From NCBI RefSeq assembly GCF_021532375.1, contig NZ_JAKGAP010000058.1:1-43599 (forward strand): 43,599 nucleotides of DNA, given 5' to 3'. The first letter of the stretch is position 1. Every line of letters starts with the position of its first letter. Below are positions 9,373-18,262 of the stretch, one piece after another. The stretch is from Paenibacillus alkaliterrae. GTDB taxonomy: Bacteria; Bacillota; Bacilli; Paenibacillales; Paenibacillaceae. A program made the translations under genes and the position numbers. The notes under the pieces were generated by a model. The model was given only the letters and a program-made list of their open reading frames with translations, ran no database searches and was not told the origin of the DNA.

Positions 9373-9858
9373 ATGATGAACTCATCGAAGCGAAGAAGAA
9401 GCAAAAAAGCAGCGGCAGCAGGAGCGGTTCTTCTAGCTGTAATGCTCACCGCATCAGCTTGCGGCGGCAATGATACTACGAATACAGGCAACGAGCAGCA
9501 AGGAAGTGTGAACAACGGACCAGTGGTCGATTTACCTGACGAAAGCGGTGTAATCGAGCCGGATGTCTCTTCACCTGAGCCTACTGCCGATACCGATAAT
9601 AATAACGGTGCAGAGAATCCGCCGGTCGACCCAGTCAAAATGGATGAAGGCAACTATACGGGTCTAATAGACTCTCACTCTATAGAAATTGTAACTGCCT
9701 CCGGCGCATTGGCTCTTCAAATAACTGAAGAGCTGGCAGCAACCGTAGAAAATATTCCGCCAAATGCAAAAGTGAAATTCGAATATACGGAGAAAGCCAT
9801 CGAAGGCGAAGCTGACTTTAAACAAAATTGGCTCGTCAAAATAGAAGAGATTAAATAG
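9373..9858 (+). CDS. secreted lipoprotein of unknown function
   Basis: Protein of 161 residues. A basic N-terminus (KRRRSKK) precedes a hydrophobic stretch and the lipobox TASAC with Cys at about residue 29, so it should be lipidated and anchored outside the membrane. The next 60 residues are low-complexity and rich in Asn, Thr, Gly, Asp and Pro (a flexible linker). The C-terminal 70 residues form a compact-looking domain (GNYTGLIDSHSIEI..VKFEYTEKA). The ATG lies six bases after AGGAGGTGG. No family recognised. It is followed after 25 bases by the epimerase remnant on the same strand. Confidence 0.8.
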   Translation: MMNSSKRRRSKKAAAAGAVLLAVMLTASACGGNDTTNTGNEQQGSVNNGPVVDLPDESGVIEPDVSSPEPTADTDNNNGAENPPVDPVKMDEGNYTGLIDSHSIEIVTASGALALQITEELAATVENIPPNAKVKFEYTEKAIEGEADFKQNWLVKIEEIK

Positions 9859-9883
9859 CGGATAAGTAAGGAGCGATAACGGG

Positions 9884-10270
9884 ATGCGGATTGCGGTAGC
9901 CGGCGGGGCGGGATTTATCGGATGTGCGCTGACGAAAGCTTTGTTAAATCGAAAGGATGAGGTATGGATTATTTCGCGCAGCAGCTCGAAGGAGCAGCGT
10001 CAAGTCTCCGGTCTTCATCACGTAACCTGGACAGAGCTCGAAGCTGCTCCGTCCTTGATGGATGGAATCGACGCCATCGTCAATCTTGCGGGCGAATCGA
10101 TTAATCAGCGATGGACGGCCGCTGCGAAGCAGCGCATCATGTTTGGCGAAATGTCTGCCTTGCTGCTTGATGGACAACGCGCTGTGCCGCGCAAAGCGCT
10201 CGGGCACGGCTTCACCTTCCGCTATCCTACCATCGCAAGCGCCATGCAGGATTTAGTAGGGCGTAAATAA
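9884..10270 (+). pseudogene. TIGR01777-type epimerase with its middle deleted
   Basis: The frame encodes 128 residues. The first about 86 (MRIAVAGGAGFIGCAL..IVNLAGESINQRWT) are the Rossmann start of the SDR39U1/TIGR01777 (YfhF-like) epimerase family. The last about 40 (EMSALLLDGQRAVPRKAL..FTFRYPTIASAMQDL) are the extreme C-terminus of the same family. Full-length members have about 300 residues, so roughly 170 central residues including the catalytic Tyr-Lys region are missing. The join lies near 10135-10145 and stays in frame. The encoded protein cannot fold as an SDR, so I call it a pseudogene, though it is an intact open frame with GGAGCG as a weak ribosome binding site. Confidence 0.85.
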
Positions 10271-10278
10271 CGTAAACC

Positions 10279-11778
10279 TCAACCGGATTTTAGCTCGTAA
10301 GACGGGCCGGTCGCACCTGCTAAATGGATAACATCACCGATTGCGAGCTTATAAGCCTTGTAGGCTATCATAGTTTGACCATTTAGCAGGCTCCCGTTTC
10401 TAGAGCCAAGATCCTTCGCTCTATGTTCGCCGTCCACGCGTTCAATTTCCAAATGCAGACGCGACACACCGTTTACATGCTCCGCATAGCTGACCTGCTC
10501 GCCAGTTCTTCCGATTTTGAAGCAAGTCTCCGTTAAATCGATTTTTGAATCTTGACCCTCCCAGCTTCTCTTTAACCATAAGGCTGGCTCGCTTGGAGCC
10601 TTTTGCGGCCCGGCATTCCCCAGCAGAACCGTCGGTTCAGCGGCAGGGACAACAGCATTCTCGGCCATGGAATAATGCGAGGCAGCCTGACTGTCCGCCA
10701 CCGCCCCGTATAATGCTTTAACCTTGCCTTGTTCATCGATTTCTTGCTCCGCATGACGCTTTTCCAGCTTGGCCAAAGCTCCCGAAGCCGGAATAAGCTG
10801 CCCCATTTCGAACGCTTCCTCTTCCGCAGACTCCTGCTGAAACGAGCTCTTTCTACAAACAAATAGAATAGCTGCTATCAGCAGCAGCGTGATGCCTGCG
10901 CTGATGAGCAAACCTTGGCGTGTGAATACCGCGAAATATATAAAGCGCCATATGCAAGCGATCGCGATAACAAGCGCGGCAGTAACGATCCATTTTTTTT
11001 TGGAGTCCTCAACCTCTTGCTCCTGTATGTAAGGAATATCAGCGTATTCGTCACTAGCCGCGATAGGCTTCTCAAATAGCTCTGCCTTCTCATCCTCCAG
11101 ATCATTCAGCTGTAATGGTGTATGCTGATGCACGGCCGGACGCAGAGAGAAACGGTCAATCAAATGTTCGCTCAGGCGCGGCTGCGCCGTCATAGGCTTC
11201 AATTCGCTTCCGCCAATTAATTCCAGCAGCGTCGAACGTAAATCTGCGAGAGGCCACTTCTTGCCGATCAGGTGCTGCAATATACGTTTTAAGCCCGCTC
11301 CATCGATCCGATCGACATAGGAAGTAAACCGCACAATCAACGCAAGCAGGTCATTGGCTCCGATAGGCTGCTCTTCTGCTCCGCCTTTCATCGGAACGTA
11401 CGCCAGCCGGATATCATGCAGCTGCTCGCCAATAAAAATAAATTGCTCATCAAGCAAACAGCCCTCCGGCCGCAGCATGTAGTGCTTGCACTCGCTTAAC
11501 GCATCCGTCACGCTAAGAATGAGTGTATAGTATTGCTCCATCGTAAGCGATTGCTGCTGCATACGATGCAATAACATTTTCATACCGGTCAGCGTATAGC
11601 GAAAGGTTACTTTACCGTCTAATTCAAACCAATCGACAGGCAGCAAATAAGGAATACGCTGGCTATGCAGCATTTGAAGCTCGATGTCGTCTAGTTCACT
11701 GCGATCTATGCCAGACTCTCGGTCTAACGTCATTTCATGCCCGCGATTCATGGCAAAATCTATCCGGTAGCTTTGCAT
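10279..11778 (-). CDS. FHA-domain membrane protein with DUF6382 domain
   Basis: Last gene of the Tad-like operon. Residues 1-210 form a DUF6382-type domain that resembles a degenerate kinase-like fold (MQSYRIDFAMNRGHEM..LDDIELQML). Two membrane segments follow at about 265-310. The C-terminal 90 residues are an FHA phosphothreonine-binding domain with the expected core FKIGRTGEQVSYAEH, VSRLHLEIERVD and LGSRNGSLLNG. Such proteins read Ser/Thr phosphorylation and could link pilus assembly to a kinase; none is encoded nearby. The frame is open to 11826, but the ATG at 11778 has AAGGTGAT upstream and avoids overlapping the previous gene. It converges with the epimerase remnant with only eight bases between stops. 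Confidence 0.82.
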   Translation of the reverse strand: MQSYRIDFAMNRGHEMTLDRESGIDRSELDDIELQMLHSQRIPYLLPVDWFELDGKVTFRYTLTGMKMLLHRMQQQSLTMEQYYTLILSVTDALSECKHYMLRPEGCLLDEQFIFIGEQLHDIRLAYVPMKGGAEEQPIGANDLLALIVRFTSYVDRIDGAGLKRILQHLIGKKWPLADLRSTLLELIGGSELKPMTAQPRLSEHLIDRFSLRPAVHQHTPLQLNDLEDEKAELFEKPIAASDEYADIPYIQEQEVEDSKKKWIVTAALVIAIACIWRFIYFAVFTRQGLLISAGITLLLIAAILFVCRKSSFQQESAEEEAFEMGQLIPASGALAKLEKRHAEQEIDEQGKVKALYGAVADSQAASHYSMAENAVVPAAEPTVLLGNAGPQKAPSEPALWLKRSWEGQDSKIDLTETCFKIGRTGEQVSYAEHVNGVSRLHLEIERVDGEHRAKDLGSRNGSLLNGQTMIAYKAYKLAIGDVIHLAGATGPSYELKSG

Positions 11779-11786
11779 GGCGATCA

Positions 11787-12320
11787 TCACCTTCCCCATA
11801 AGTTCACTTCTTGAAGCATCGACCATACCGTTATCGCCGCAGGCGCTACCGCAAGCATGAACGGAAACTTATTGCCTGATTCGGTCCACTGCAGCCACTG
11901 ATGCTTTCTCCAGCCTGATGATGGAACGGTAAGAGCCGTCACCTCCAGCCATATTTTTCGTCCAAAGGAGCGATTCACGAGAAGAAGAACGATCCCGATC
12001 AGGCCTGCATACAAAATCGCGTAAAACAGCATTTGCAAGACGATCCATACGCCTGCCCACGCGCCAATTGCCGCAAACAGCTTGACATCGCCCGCTCCTA
12101 TTCCTTTCGCAAGATGAAGCAGCAGCAGCGGTACAAATCCGGCGGCGGCACCTGAAGCAGCGGCAATAAGTCCCGTCTTGCCGTGAACGGTAAACTGGTA
12201 CAGCCATGCGGCTGCGAAGAAGCTTACCGTCAAGCGGTTAGGAATTATTTGCGATTTAACATCCGTAACGAAAGCAATAATTAGCAATACGGCAAGCGCT
12301 GCCGTCTGAATGATGTCCAT
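11787..12320 (-). CDS. prepilin peptidase (A24, CpaA/TadV type)
   Basis: Membrane aspartic protease that should process the Flp-type pilin and TadE-type pseudopilins encoded upstream. It has 177 residues, about six hydrophobic segments, and the two catalytic aspartates in FVTDVKSQIIPNRLT (about Asp20) and GIGAGDVKLFAAIG (about Asp78). This is the short form without the methylase domain, as is usual in Tad systems. It lies 34 bases after the Ig-like TadE gene and just before the FHA gene. Confidence 0.92.
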   Translation of the reverse strand: MDIIQTAALAVLLIIAFVTDVKSQIIPNRLTVSFFAAAWLYQFTVHGKTGLIAAASGAAAGFVPLLLLHLAKGIGAGDVKLFAAIGAWAGVWIVLQMLFYAILYAGLIGIVLLLVNRSFGRKIWLEVTALTVPSSGWRKHQWLQWTESGNKFPFMLAVAPAAITVWSMLQEVNLWGR

Positions 12321-12354
12321 TCCAATCTCCTTCGCGCCAAGCTTCTTATTCTTG

Positions 12355-13362
12355 CTATTTTCCGGCGGCGCTCTTTTCGACTACAAAATGCATCGATACC
12401 TTATTATCTTGCTTTGCGGTCTCCGTGACGGTAAGCTGCCAGATGCCTGGCGTCGTATTACCGGATACATGCCACGTCCACGTTACATACCCCATGCTGT
12501 CAGCGATGGCTTCCCCAAGATGCTTCGCTTTGCTGGAGCCGCTTTTGTACATGACACTCAAGGAGATGGAAGCGCCGGGCGCCGTCTTCACAATGACGGC
12601 TGCTTTCCTGCCCGGACGCAGGGGCGCCGGTTCTATCGCTACGATTTGCAGCGTTATTCGATCCGTACCTCCGCCTTCAGCCCCATACCTCGCCGGCGCT
12701 GCATCGCTTATCCAAACACGCTCGGCGGCCTGCTCCTTCAGAATGATCGGCTTTCCATAAAAGGGAAGCTTGAATGGAAATTCGTATTCGACGGCTATTA
12801 CCAAATATGGCTCGTTGTTCTTCTCTAGATCTGGAAGCGTAAGCCAATTCAAGCTCAGCCGTTCCGGCGATATGATCGCGATGTCAGCGAAATCCCGAAG
12901 CTGCGGCTCCACGACCGTACGTCCTATCTCAGTCGAGGCCATATTTTGCAGCGGACGGAAGTCGCCTCTAAGCGCGGACGGGACAATCGCTCCAGCCGGT
13001 GAAGGCAGCCATTCCGCAGCTTCCGCTGCAATCTCACTCCACGGGGAAAGCTCCAAAGCAGGCAGCGCAGGCAGCGGATTGGCTGTAGCCGCTTGCTGCC
13101 AGGCCAGCTCAGCCGGATGCATATGAGCAGCCAGCTGTCTTACGGTCTGCGAAGCTGCTGAGTGAAGCGCCATCTGCACGGCGCATAACCTTATAAGCAT
13201 GACAAATACGAGGAGTACGATTATAATGACGGGCATAACTAAAGCGGCTTCGACAACAATAGAGCCTTGCTCATTCGTACGGCGCTTTGCTTCAATAGGA
13301 CCAGCCAATCGTTTGCGTTGCCTCATAGCGGTTGCCGACAACCTTTCCTTCCAATAGTCCAA
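12355..13362 (-). CDS. TadE-like pseudopilin with C-terminal Ig-like domain
   Basis: Protein of about 335 residues. A basic start is followed by the TadE-type cleavage and membrane motif (EQGSIVVEAALVMPVIIIVL, about residues 31-52) whose Glu after the Gly-Ser is typical. The middle part is unassigned. The last about 100 residues look like an Ig-like beta domain: VIVKTAPGASISLSVMYKSG, then GYVTWTWHVSGNTTPGIWQL, a pattern common in surface proteins of this group. It overlaps the DUF5702 gene by 71 bases. The start is uncertain: TTG at 13362 has AGG at five bases; the ATG at 13326 has no well-placed site. Confidence 0.75.
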   Translation of the reverse strand: MDYWKERLSATAMRQRKRLAGPIEAKRRTNEQGSIVVEAALVMPVIIIVLLVFVMLIRLCAVQMALHSAASQTVRQLAAHMHPAELAWQQAATANPLPALPALELSPWSEIAAEAAEWLPSPAGAIVPSALRGDFRPLQNMASTEIGRTVVEPQLRDFADIAIISPERLSLNWLTLPDLEKNNEPYLVIAVEYEFPFKLPFYGKPIILKEQAAERVWISDAAPARYGAEGGGTDRITLQIVAIEPAPLRPGRKAAVIVKTAPGASISLSVMYKSGSSKAKHLGEAIADSMGYVTWTWHVSGNTTPGIWQLTVTETAKQDNKVSMHFVVEKSAAGK

Positions 13363-15550
13363 AACGACCTAACTCTCGCATTAGTCCGGAAACAAACCAT
13401 AGCTCCATGGAAATCCGGGCTTCACCGGTCACTCCGCTTGGTACGGCTGAAAGCGTCGTCCCGCTGTTTTGTTCGATGACTGCTATCATCCGGGCCAGCC
13501 TGGACCCTTCATCGGCATCATGCATAAGCATAAATAGCCGCAAATAATCCTTGTAAGACAGCTCCGCCTTCACAAATTTCGACAAAGGTGCGGTACCTCG
13601 CTCACTGAAAGCGAGCAGATCCTCCATCGTCTTCTCCAAACCGTATAGAAGAGCGGCTGACAATATAAGCAGAGGGTGACCAAGAGACCGGCTTTCAATA
13701 AGACCCTCCATGGTTCGCACGGCGAGACGCGCCGCAAATAATTCCCCGTAAGCCGCGATGATATTTCCGACCGGATTATGAAAACCGTAAAGAATGTACT
13801 CCGCTTCTTGATTATTGAAAGCAATCGCATGGGAGAGCTCCGTCAGATCTCCTTCTGTCATCATCATCCTCAAATTTTGCGGGGCAAACGAAGGAAAACG
13901 CCCTACGACATATTCGCCAACATAAAGGGTGTCTCTCGTTCGCTCGAGCATACCCGCCATACCTGTAAATAAACCGTCCATTAATGCAGCGGATTGCTTT
14001 GCGGCATCATGTATATCGGCTCCTTGCTCATAACTAACCGTCGCTGCGTCAGACTGTTGATTGAACAATAAATTATCATTGTAGCGCTTCCGAACCAGCT
14101 CGAAGAGCTTCATATGCTCTTCCGTCTGCGGTATGGCCGTCAAGCCGTGCAGCATGCCTCGCGCTTGCTTCCAGAGCACCCCGGCTTGCTCCTCCTGATG
14201 CTTCAGCTGCGCTTTCACATTTCCGCTTTCCAGTGTCTGCCTCCGGCTTGCCAAAATAGCTCCTGGACGAATATATTTCTCTTCGTACATGCCGTAGGCA
14301 AGACGCAGGCTGGCAACACCCTCCAGCAGACCGTCGGACGCAAGGCTGGCAATCGGCCTGGACATCGAGGCTAAGCTGCTCGACTGAAAGCTCCCCGTTT
14401 CCATATGGATCGCAGATGCAGCTGAGCCTTGTGCCGATAACTCCTGACTGTACTGATTAAACCAGCTTTCGGCCAACACAAGCTCATCGGCCGACTTCCT
14501 CACCTGCTCGATATCCGCTGCAGCGCTCGCTGGCACCTGATACTGGCCAGCGCCCGTTACGCTGCTTCTTGATACCGCATCGTATCCGTCACTGGCTGTG
14601 GACGCACTCGCTTGCTGAACAAGCCGCTGCATATCCGTATTAAGCAACCTGGCTGTTTCAAGCTCCTTCCGTGCATCGCCCTGCAGTTTTTCGTGACTCT
14701 TAAGCAGCTCTGAGCTTAGCCGGCGCAGCTCCATTCCGACAGCTCTAGCCTTTTCTTCGTATGCATGAATTTCATTCTCGTATATAGTCTCGCCTTCAGC
14801 CGGTACGGACTGATCATGCATCACCTGCGATGCATACGACCCGTACTCGCTCACAATGGCAAACGCGGTATCTCCTCCTGCAGCAAGCTCTGCCGTCCGG
14901 ACAGGAATGAGCGCATCGATACCGCTCCCTCTCACGATAGCGGCAGCCTGTTCTTGCAGTTCAAGAACTAACGCTAAATGCGCTTCCCGTTTCTCATACA
15001 GCCTGCGCATATTCTCCAGCAGACTAACCGTAACGGCAGCTTCCTTCATGGCTCCCGCCATCGGCGCAAATCTCGCGGCCAGTTCCAGCGTAAAGTCGAC
15101 CGGTGCCTTATACTTCATATCTTCAAGCACCTGTCTGGCGAAAACATCATGCTTTCCCAGAAAATCAGCCGTGTGCAGCTTAGAAGTTTCCGGCTTCATG
15201 CGAATAAGCTTGTACGACTCCCCAATCGAATTCATATTCTCGTCTGCGTTCGCCTCCAGCACTTCAGTAAAAAGCAGCTCACCATCCGTACCTCCGCGGC
15301 CAAATAAGCCATATCTCTCGTATAAGGCAGCGTCATATGCGGACAAGACGGAACGTATACCGGAACGAACGACATCTTCGGTCAGCTTATGAAAAGCCGC
15401 AATCCGCGCGTAATCAATTAACAGCGAGAAAAACAGCAGCAGCGAAGATAACACGATAACCGAAAATATGGCAACGGCTCCGTCACCGGCCAATAGAAGC
15501 CGCCTGCAGCGGTATAAGAGCGTTGCCCTATCCACTCTTCTCAAGCTCAT
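13292..15550 (-). CDS. DUF5702 Tad-operon membrane protein
   Basis: Protein of 752 residues. A single membrane segment near the N-terminus (VAIFSVIVLSSLLLFFSLLI, residues 26-45) is followed by VVRSGIRSVLSAYDAALYERYGLFG, which matches the start of DUF5702 proteins found in Firmicute Tad-like loci. The bulk is extracytoplasmic and helical, with coiled-coil-like stretches at about 220-330. Its role is unknown; by position it is a pseudopilin or assembly platform component. The frame is open upstream, but the ATG at 15550 begins MSLRRVDRA after a G-rich ribosome site and overlaps the preceding gene by 23 bases, as tightly packed operon genes often do. Confidence 0.8.
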   Translation of the reverse strand: MSLRRVDRATLLYRCRRLLLAGDGAVAIFSVIVLSSLLLFFSLLIDYARIAAFHKLTEDVVRSGIRSVLSAYDAALYERYGLFGRGGTDGELLFTEVLEANADENMNSIGESYKLIRMKPETSKLHTADFLGKHDVFARQVLEDMKYKAPVDFTLELAARFAPMAGAMKEAAVTVSLLENMRRLYEKREAHLALVLELQEQAAAIVRGSGIDALIPVRTAELAAGGDTAFAIVSEYGSYASQVMHDQSVPAEGETIYENEIHAYEEKARAVGMELRRLSSELLKSHEKLQGDARKELETARLLNTDMQRLVQQASASTASDGYDAVSRSSVTGAGQYQVPASAAADIEQVRKSADELVLAESWFNQYSQELSAQGSAASAIHMETGSFQSSSLASMSRPIASLASDGLLEGVASLRLAYGMYEEKYIRPGAILASRRQTLESGNVKAQLKHQEEQAGVLWKQARGMLHGLTAIPQTEEHMKLFELVRKRYNDNLLFNQQSDAATVSYEQGADIHDAAKQSAALMDGLFTGMAGMLERTRDTLYVGEYVVGRFPSFAPQNLRMMMTEGDLTELSHAIAFNNQEAEYILYGFHNPVGNIIAAYGELFAARLAVRTMEGLIESRSLGHPLLILSAALLYGLEKTMEDLLAFSERGTAPLSKFVKAELSYKDYLRLFMLMHDADEGSRLARMIAVIEQNSGTTLSAVPSGVTGEARISMELWFVSGLMRELGRFGLLEGKVVGNRYEATQTIGWSY

Positions 15551-16271
15551 CTTCCCCCCCAATCCCTTGATATGTAGCAAGAACCTTACCCGCCTGAGCC
15601 TTAGCCGGTCCCGCTCCGCCTCCCCTGTCCGCGAACTTCGACGAATAATAACGCATGAGATCGACGCTTCTAATAAACTCAACGGGATCAACGACAGAAG
15701 CCGCGGACACCGTCTTCGGCTCTCGCTTCAACCAGCTTTGCTCCAATGCATCAACCGCTAGAGGCTGCTTCAGCTTTACTTCGATCTTTCTCTTTAGAAT
15801 GCGGTTGGAATAGCTGATTTCACCTTTGTAACCGAGGCCGGCTCGCTCAAGCCACTGGACCGAACGCAGCATTTTGCTCTGTGACAAATCAATCTCACCC
15901 CCGTCAGATGACAACTCCTGCGGAAGCGTGATTACGGTATCCGTGCTCCCTGCTCCCAGACCAAATAAGCTGCCAAGCATCTCGTCTTCCCCTATTCGCC
16001 AGTACAGGCCATCATACTTCGTTTCCGTAAGCATGCCGCTTCGCGGATCCCGATGGCTGTTATCCCAGCCGAAGGCTGCACGCTCGGCGGTTGACGATGC
16101 AGCATAATACAGCTGAACCTTCTGATACATATACATCCCGAAAACAAGGAACAGCAGAATGAGAGTCAATAGCAAAGGAAATACGAGCGTCGATTCTAGA
16201 GTAAAGCTGCCCTGCTCCTTCCTATGCCACTGCAGCAGCCTCCCCCTGACACTCGGCCAATTCAATGCCAT
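15528..16271 (-). CDS. TadE-like pseudopilin
   Basis: Protein of 247 residues beginning with a basic segment and the TadE signature QGSFTLESTLVFPLLLTLIL (about residues 20-40), then LYYAASSTAERAAFGWDNSH. TadE proteins are minor pilins processed by the prepilin peptidase. A Gly-rich region (FADRGGGAGPAKAQAGK) lies near the C-terminus. The start may be the ATG at 16271 or the adjoining GTG at 16274; there is only a weak GCGGG site. Seven bases separate it from the pilin gene. Confidence 0.82.
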   Translation of the reverse strand: MALNWPSVRGRLLQWHRKEQGSFTLESTLVFPLLLTLILLFLVFGMYMYQKVQLYYAASSTAERAAFGWDNSHRDPRSGMLTETKYDGLYWRIGEDEMLGSLFGLGAGSTDTVITLPQELSSDGGEIDLSQSKMLRSVQWLERAGLGYKGEISYSNRILKRKIEVKLKQPLAVDALEQSWLKREPKTVSAASVVDPVEFIRSVDLMRYYSSKFADRGGGAGPAKAQAGKVLATYQGIGGEDELEKSG

Positions 16272-16277
16272 CACCCG

Positions 16278-16463
16278 CTAACCAAATATTTTATCCGCCT
16301 CATCATCCGCTTTACCCATTAAACGTTCAATCAATCCAATAATCCAATCCTTGAACAGCAGCGCAATAATAATGACAACCGCAATAATTAAAATAATCTC
16401 AAGCGTTCCCAAACCGTCTTCCTCTTCCCAAAATGATCGAATAGCTTGACCTAGCTTTTTCAT
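16278..16463 (-). CDS. Flp1-family type IVb pilin
   Basis: Major pilin candidate of 61 residues. A short basic leader (MKKLGQAIRSFWEEEDG) is followed by the cleavage-type sequence GLGTLEIILIIAVVIIIALL, with Glu shortly after the probable cut site, then a short amphipathic tail. It matches Flp1-like pilins, which polymerise into thin adhesive pili. The open frame extends much further upstream inside tadC, but the ATG at 16463 with GAGAGG upstream is the sensible start. Between the two frame candidates only this one gives a normal leader. Confidence 0.87.
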   Translation of the reverse strand: MKKLGQAIRSFWEEEDGLGTLEIILIIAVVIIIALLFKDWIIGLIERLMGKADDEADKIFG

Positions 16464-16489
16464 TTTCCCAACGTCCTCTCTCGTTTTAA

Positions 16490-17374
16490 TTAAGACATAA
16501 GCAGAACAGCCGGAGCGGCCACCAGAACCATAAGCACGAGCAATATGCCGACGAGCGGAAATACGAGCTTGGAAGAAGCCTGCTCTCCACGCATCCTTGC
16601 CATTGCCTTTCTCTTCTCCCAAAGCGTGTAAGACAGCTCTCTCAATGCCAGCACAAAATGCTCGCCCCCTCGCCGGTAATTAAGAAGCAGCACCGTCGTG
16701 AATATAGATACCTCTTGAACTGCGCAGCGCCGGTTAAATCTCTCCATTGCCATACTCAGTGATTGTCCGTTTCGCATAGATGACACCGCATCATGCCATT
16801 CCTTATAGAGCGGGTGCTGATCCTTATCCTTTCCATCCAGGCAGCGGGCCAGCGCCAGCTGTACCGTCTCCCCGGCCCCGACAAGCAGCATGAGCTGGCT
16901 GAGCATATCCGGCAGCATCAAGATTATTTGCTGCTTGCGCTCCTCCACTCTGCGACCTGCTTCCAGGAACGGGCGCGTGACAAGCAGCAGCGCGAACAAA
17001 ACTCCCATCATGAGCAGCAGCGGCTCCTGTGCCAGCAAGCTAAGCCAAGCACAGCCGGTTAACGCGGCGTAACCGATGCCGATGGAGGCCGCCGCCTCCG
17101 ATTTCGTCCGCTCGATGGACCAATCGCCATCTTTCAGTATCAACAGCTTCATATGGTAGCTGCTTAGAGGGAGCTGAAAGTAATCAAAAGCGTGCAGACG
17201 CTCAAGCATGTTCGCAAAGGGGACAATCATCAAGAGCTGCTTGAGCCGCTGCCCGGATCTCCTCGCATCGCGCTTTCCGCTCATGAGCTGAAGCCCTATC
17301 GATTGCAATGTCTTCCCTCCAGTCATGTAAACCCAGACGGATGCAAGCGTTACAGCAGCTATCGCCGCAATCAT
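16490..17374 (-). CDS. tadC: Tad secretion inner-membrane platform protein TadC
   Basis: Type II secretion F-domain protein of 294 residues, with hydrophobic segments near 4-22, 97-115, 120-140 and 270-292. The cytoplasmic F domain lies at about 150-265 (LMLPDMLSQLMLLVGAGETV..EVSIFTTVLLLNYRRGGE). It pairs with TadB to form the membrane platform on which the TadA ATPase acts. The ATG follows GGAAGGGAGG. It is 24 bases downstream of tadB. Confidence 0.88.
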   Translation of the reverse strand: MIAAIAAVTLASVWVYMTGGKTLQSIGLQLMSGKRDARRSGQRLKQLLMIVPFANMLERLHAFDYFQLPLSSYHMKLLILKDGDWSIERTKSEAAASIGIGYAALTGCAWLSLLAQEPLLLMMGVLFALLLVTRPFLEAGRRVEERKQQIILMLPDMLSQLMLLVGAGETVQLALARCLDGKDKDQHPLYKEWHDAVSSMRNGQSLSMAMERFNRRCAVQEVSIFTTVLLLNYRRGGEHFVLALRELSYTLWEKRKAMARMRGEQASSKLVFPLVGILLVLMVLVAAPAVLLMS

Positions 17375-17398
17375 TCGCCGTACTTCCTCCCTTCCTTA

Positions 17399-18262
17399 CT
17401 ACATCCGGATGCTCATCATTTTTCCCATGATCCAGAAGCATAGGAGCAGAAGCAGCAGCGCCGCCGTTAACAAAAAATAGCCGGTTCCTCCGTACAAGGG
17501 CGCCATATAGTCAGGGGCAGCAAAACCCAGGAAGGCTAGAAATACGAACGGAACCGCCATCATAATTCGCCCCTCGAACTTTTTCTGAGCCATCATGACG
17601 GCAATTTCCTGTTCGGTTTCCAGCTTCTCGCCTATAATAATCGAGGTCCGTTTCATTACCTCAAGCAGATCTCCGCCCGAACGCTTGCAAGCAGCGAGCG
17701 CGTCAACGAAATGCGTGATTTCGTCGATATGCGCACGATCGGCAAGATTTCGCAGTGCATATTCGAGCGGCTCAGCATTGTCCAATCGAAATCGAACAAT
17801 TTGAAATTCCAGCAAAAGCTCGGTTCGCGGATCGGGATACAGCAGCCTCAAATCATCAAGCGCGGATAAAAAGGCATTTTCGAGCGAGCGCCCTGCTGCC
17901 AGCGATGAGGTTAACGAAAACAGCGCTTCTTTGAACTGCAGCTTCAGCCTCTCCTTGCGCCTATCCCGCAAAGCTCTGCGTCTAAATCGCGGTGCAATTA
18001 TACAGAGGACTGACGCCGCGTAAGAGACGGCAACCGAATGATAAAACAGGTAGACAGCTGCGAAAATAATGAGCGCTGCAGCTGCGGCCGTAATAACAAA
18101 CTGCCTCCGGCTTAAATGGTATTGATCATAATTCGTTAACAAGCGTCCTGCTCGAATGTCAGCCATCATCGCTTCGTTTTCCCAGCCGCACCATTCAAGC
18201 ATTTCCTGCATCCGGCCATTCTTTAATCTCCTCGGCCGATGCACCCCTCCCAGACTGCTCAT
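17399..18262 (-). CDS. tadB: Tad secretion inner-membrane platform protein TadB
   Basis: Type II secretion F-domain protein of 287 residues. Two adjacent membrane segments at about 55-90, the F domain at 110-230 (FKEALFSLTSSLAAGRSLENAFL..FVDALAACKRSGGDLLEVM) and a C-terminal hydrophobic pair at about 235-285. Its ATG overlaps the tadA stop codon in an ATGA arrangement, indicating translational coupling with the ATPase. Confidence 0.9.
   Translation of the reverse strand: MSSLGGVHRPRRLKNGRMQEMLEWCGWENEAMMADIRAGRLLTNYDQYHLSRRQFVITAAAAALIIFAAVYLFYHSVAVSYAASVLCIIAPRFRRRALRDRRKERLKLQFKEALFSLTSSLAAGRSLENAFLSALDDLRLLYPDPRTELLLEFQIVRFRLDNAEPLEYALRNLADRAHIDEITHFVDALAACKRSGGDLLEVMKRTSIIIGEKLETEQEIAVMMAQKKFEGRIMMAVPFVFLAFLGFAAPDYMAPLYGGTGYFLLTAALLLLLLCFWIMGKMMSIRM

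Noticed and set aside
14856..15392. A 178-codon plus-strand open frame in the DUF5702 gene
   Set aside because: Antisense shadow of a well-supported Tad operon gene; Ser/Ala-rich without any family feature.
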